Shown: positions 5,909-7,107 of the stretch, one piece after another
Layout: every line of letters starts with the position of its first letter
Position numbering within the stretch: position 1 is the stretch's first letter
Source: Vulcanimicrobiia bacterium
GTDB taxonomy: Bacteria > Vulcanimicrobiota > Vulcanimicrobiia > Vulcanimicrobiales > Vulcanimicrobiaceae
DNA length: 7,107 nt
Assembly (NCBI GenBank): GCA_025451135.1
Contig: JANWKW010000184.1
Span: forward strand, 1-7,107
Direction: 5' to 3'
Position numbers and translations under genes: made by a program
The notes under the pieces: generated by a model
What the model was told of the DNA's origin: nothing
The model's input: the letters and a program-made list of their open reading frames with translations, nothing else
Databases searched by the model: none

Positions 5909-6463
5909 ATGAGCACCGACTTCAAAGACGTCGAAGCGAAGATGAGCAAATGCGTCGATGCGACGCGGGCCGAGTTCTCGTCGATCCGCACCGGCCGGGC
6001 CACCCCGGCCCTGCTCGACCGCCTGCACGTCGAGGCCTACGGCAACTCGGTCCCGCTCAAGCAGGTCGCCGGCGTCTCGGTCCCCGACTCGCGGACGCTG
6101 GTGATCTCGGCCTACGACAAGGGCGTCGTCCCCGACATCCGCAAGGCCATCGAGAAGAGCGACCTCGGCCTCACCCCCAACGTCGACGGCCAGAGCATCC
6201 GCCTGAGCGTCCCGCCGCTCAACGAAGAGCGCCGCAAAGACCTCGTCAAGATCATCAAGAAGAAGGCCGAGGACGGCAAGATCGCGGTCCGCAACGTGCG
6301 CCACAAGGCCCACGACGATCTCAAGACCCAGCTCAAGAACGGCGAGATCACCGAGGACGCCAACAAGCGCTCGCAGGACACGCTTCAGAAGCTGACCGAC
6401 CGCTTCACCAAAGAGATCGACGCGCTGGTCCTGAGCAAAGAAAAAGAAGTGATGGAGGTCTGA
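5909..6463 (+). CDS. frr: Ribosome recycling factor
   Basis: RRF acts with EF-G to split post-termination ribosomes into subunits. Complete at 184 residues, the standard length (about 185). Diagnostic stretches: F23-S-S-I-R-T-G-R-A-T-P-A-L-L-D, V41-E-A-Y-G-N-S-V-P-L-K-Q-V, I77-R-K-A-I-E-K-S-D-L-G-L-T-P, I97-R-L-S-V-P-P-L-N-E-E-R-R-K, and V127-R-N-V-R, all in the family order of a three-helix bundle interrupted by a small beta domain. The ATG at 5909 has a good Shine-Dalgarno GGGAG (5899-5903) 5 nt upstream. It follows pyrH by 29 nt, the usual neighbour, and is very probably co-transcribed with it. No anomaly seen. Confidence 0.98.
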   Translation: MSTDFKDVEAKMSKCVDATRAEFSSIRTGRATPALLDRLHVEAYGNSVPLKQVAGVSVPDSRTLVISAYDKGVVPDIRKAIEKSDLGLTPNVDGQSIRLSVPPLNEERRKDLVKIIKKKAEDGKIAVRNVRHKAHDDLKTQLKNGEITEDANKRSQDTLQKLTDRFTKEIDALVLSKEKEVMEV

Positions 6464-6498
6464 TCATCTCCGATCTAGCGGAGCCCTCGGATCTGGTC

Positions 6499-6684
6499 AT
6501 GATGACCGACGTGCAAGCGCGGCGCGCCGTAGGCGATCGCCGCGTTCGCATATCCGTGCTGGCGCCCGTCGGGCAGTGGTACGGGGTCGGCGATCTGCGC
6601 GTGCTGCGCGTCCGCGCCGAGGGCGACGACGCGCTCGCGCTGACGCTCGGCTACGCATCCTACGAACGCGGGCCGCAGGCATGA
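6499..6684 (+). CDS. Small protein of unknown function between frr and uppS
   Basis: A 61-codon frame from ATG at 6499 to TGA at 6682-6684. I do not recognise the family. The product starts M-M-T-D-V-Q-A-R-R-A-V-G-D-R, then alternates short beta-like runs (V16-R-I-S-V-L-A-P, G25-Q-W-Y-G-V-G-D-L-R-V-L-R-V-R, L46-A-L-T-L-G-Y) rich in Arg and Val, suggesting a small beta-barrel or sheet protein. There is no signal peptide, membrane helix or Cys. Its stop overlaps the uppS start in ATGA (6681-6684), a typical coupling arrangement that argues it is translated. The start is uncertain: no SD is well placed before 6499, while GGAGG (6454-6458) lies before in-frame non-standard codons CTG at 6460 and ATC at 6463 and 6466, so a longer form is possible. 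Confidence 0.6.
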   Translation: MMTDVQARRAVGDRRVRISVLAPVGQWYGVGDLRVLRVRAEGDDALALTLGYASYERGPQA

Positions 6685-7107
6685 GCGCCCGCACCGACGG
6701 CCCGGCCCACGTCGCGATCATCATGGACGGCAACCGCCGCTGGGCGCGCTCGCGCAATCTGCCGGCCATCGAAGGCCACCGGCGCGGCATCGTCGCCCTG
6801 CGCGAGGTGCTGCAAGCCGCCAAGGACGAGGGCGTCAAGCACCTGACCGTCTACGGCTTCTCGACCGAGAACTGGTCGCGCGAGAAGAACGAGATCTCGC
6901 TGCTGTTCGAGCTGTGCGTCTTCTTCGCGCGCAGCGAGCTGGCCGAGCTGCAGCGCAACGGCGTCCGCGTCCGGATCCTGGGCGCCTGGGAAGAACTGCC
7001 GGAGCGCTCGCGCGAGGCGCTGCGCTCGCTGCAGGACGCGACCGCCGGCAATACGGGCGTGCAGCTGAACCTGGCGGTCAACTACAGTTCGCGCCTCGAG
7101 CTCGAGC
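6681..7107 (+). CDS. uppS: Isoprenyl transferase / undecaprenyl diphosphate synthase (partial; 3' end beyond window)
   Basis: Cis-prenyltransferase that condenses isopentenyl diphosphate onto farnesyl diphosphate to make the C55 lipid carrier for peptidoglycan and other wall polymers, at the cytoplasmic membrane face. 142 codons are visible of a usual 230-260. Motifs: H10-V-A-I-I-M-D-G-N-R-R-W-A with the catalytic Asp16, G32-H-R-R-G, L-T-V-Y-G-F-S-T-E-N-W, and N-L-A-V-N-Y-S-S-R near the window edge, where many homologues have N-Y-G-G-R. The ATG at 6681 overlaps the upstream stop codon (ATGA) and has no strong Shine-Dalgarno of its own, so it is probably coupled to the small upstream ORF. UppS follows frr in many bacteria, often ahead of cdsA. 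The exact product chain length cannot be read from the sequence. Confidence 0.95.
   Translation, partial: MSARTDGPAHVAIIMDGNRRWARSRNLPAIEGHRRGIVALREVLQAAKDEGVKHLTVYGFSTENWSREKNEISLLFELCVFFARSELAELQRNGVRVRILGAWEELPERSREALRSLQDATAGNTGVQLNLAVNYSSRLELE

Overview
The window is GC-rich bacterial chromosome. It has two blocks that diverge from a spacer at about 3343-3521. The right block (plus strand) is a conserved translation and growth cluster: rpsB, tsf, pyrH, frr, a 61-codon unknown ORF, and the 5' part of uppS. The left block (minus strand) is a two-gene envelope lipoprotein unit: a 776-residue multidomain lipoprotein ending in an OmpA-type peptidoglycan-binding domain, then a second lipoprotein with a transglutaminase-like domain that runs off the left edge.

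The lipoboxes together with an OmpA C-terminal domain point to a diderm (Gram-negative type) organism. The high GC, the short 204-residue EF-Ts and the divergence of the envelope proteins from families I know would suit a poorly sampled phylum such as Eremiobacterota (WPS-2). That placement is a guess from general impression, not a result; no rRNA or other decisive marker is present.

Layout: 1-1003 (minus) transglutaminase-like lipoprotein, 5' part of the gene. 1012-3342 (minus) OmpA-type lipoprotein, whose stop codon overlaps the Shine-Dalgarno of the next gene. 3343-3521 spacer with a good sigma-70-type promoter and a leader of about 100 nt for rpsB. 3522-4304 rpsB. 4293-4312 hairpin that has the rpsB stop codon in its loop. 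4359-4973 tsf. 4975-5138 a long imperfect palindrome filling the tsf-pyrH gap. 5139-5879 pyrH. 5909-6463 frr. 6499-6684 unknown small ORF. 6681 to the window end, uppS (partial).

The right block combines ribosome assembly (S2), elongation (EF-Ts), UTP/CTP supply (UMP kinase), ribosome recycling (RRF) and the lipid carrier for cell-wall synthesis (UppS), an order seen in many bacteria. The most unusual item is the palindrome: two arms of about 56 nt, about 81% complementary, that start 1 nt after the tsf stop codon and end at the base before the pyrH ATG. Most of its mismatches would be G-U wobble pairs only in RNA read from the minus strand. I found no complete mobile element with a transposase, CRISPR array, tRNA or rRNA gene.
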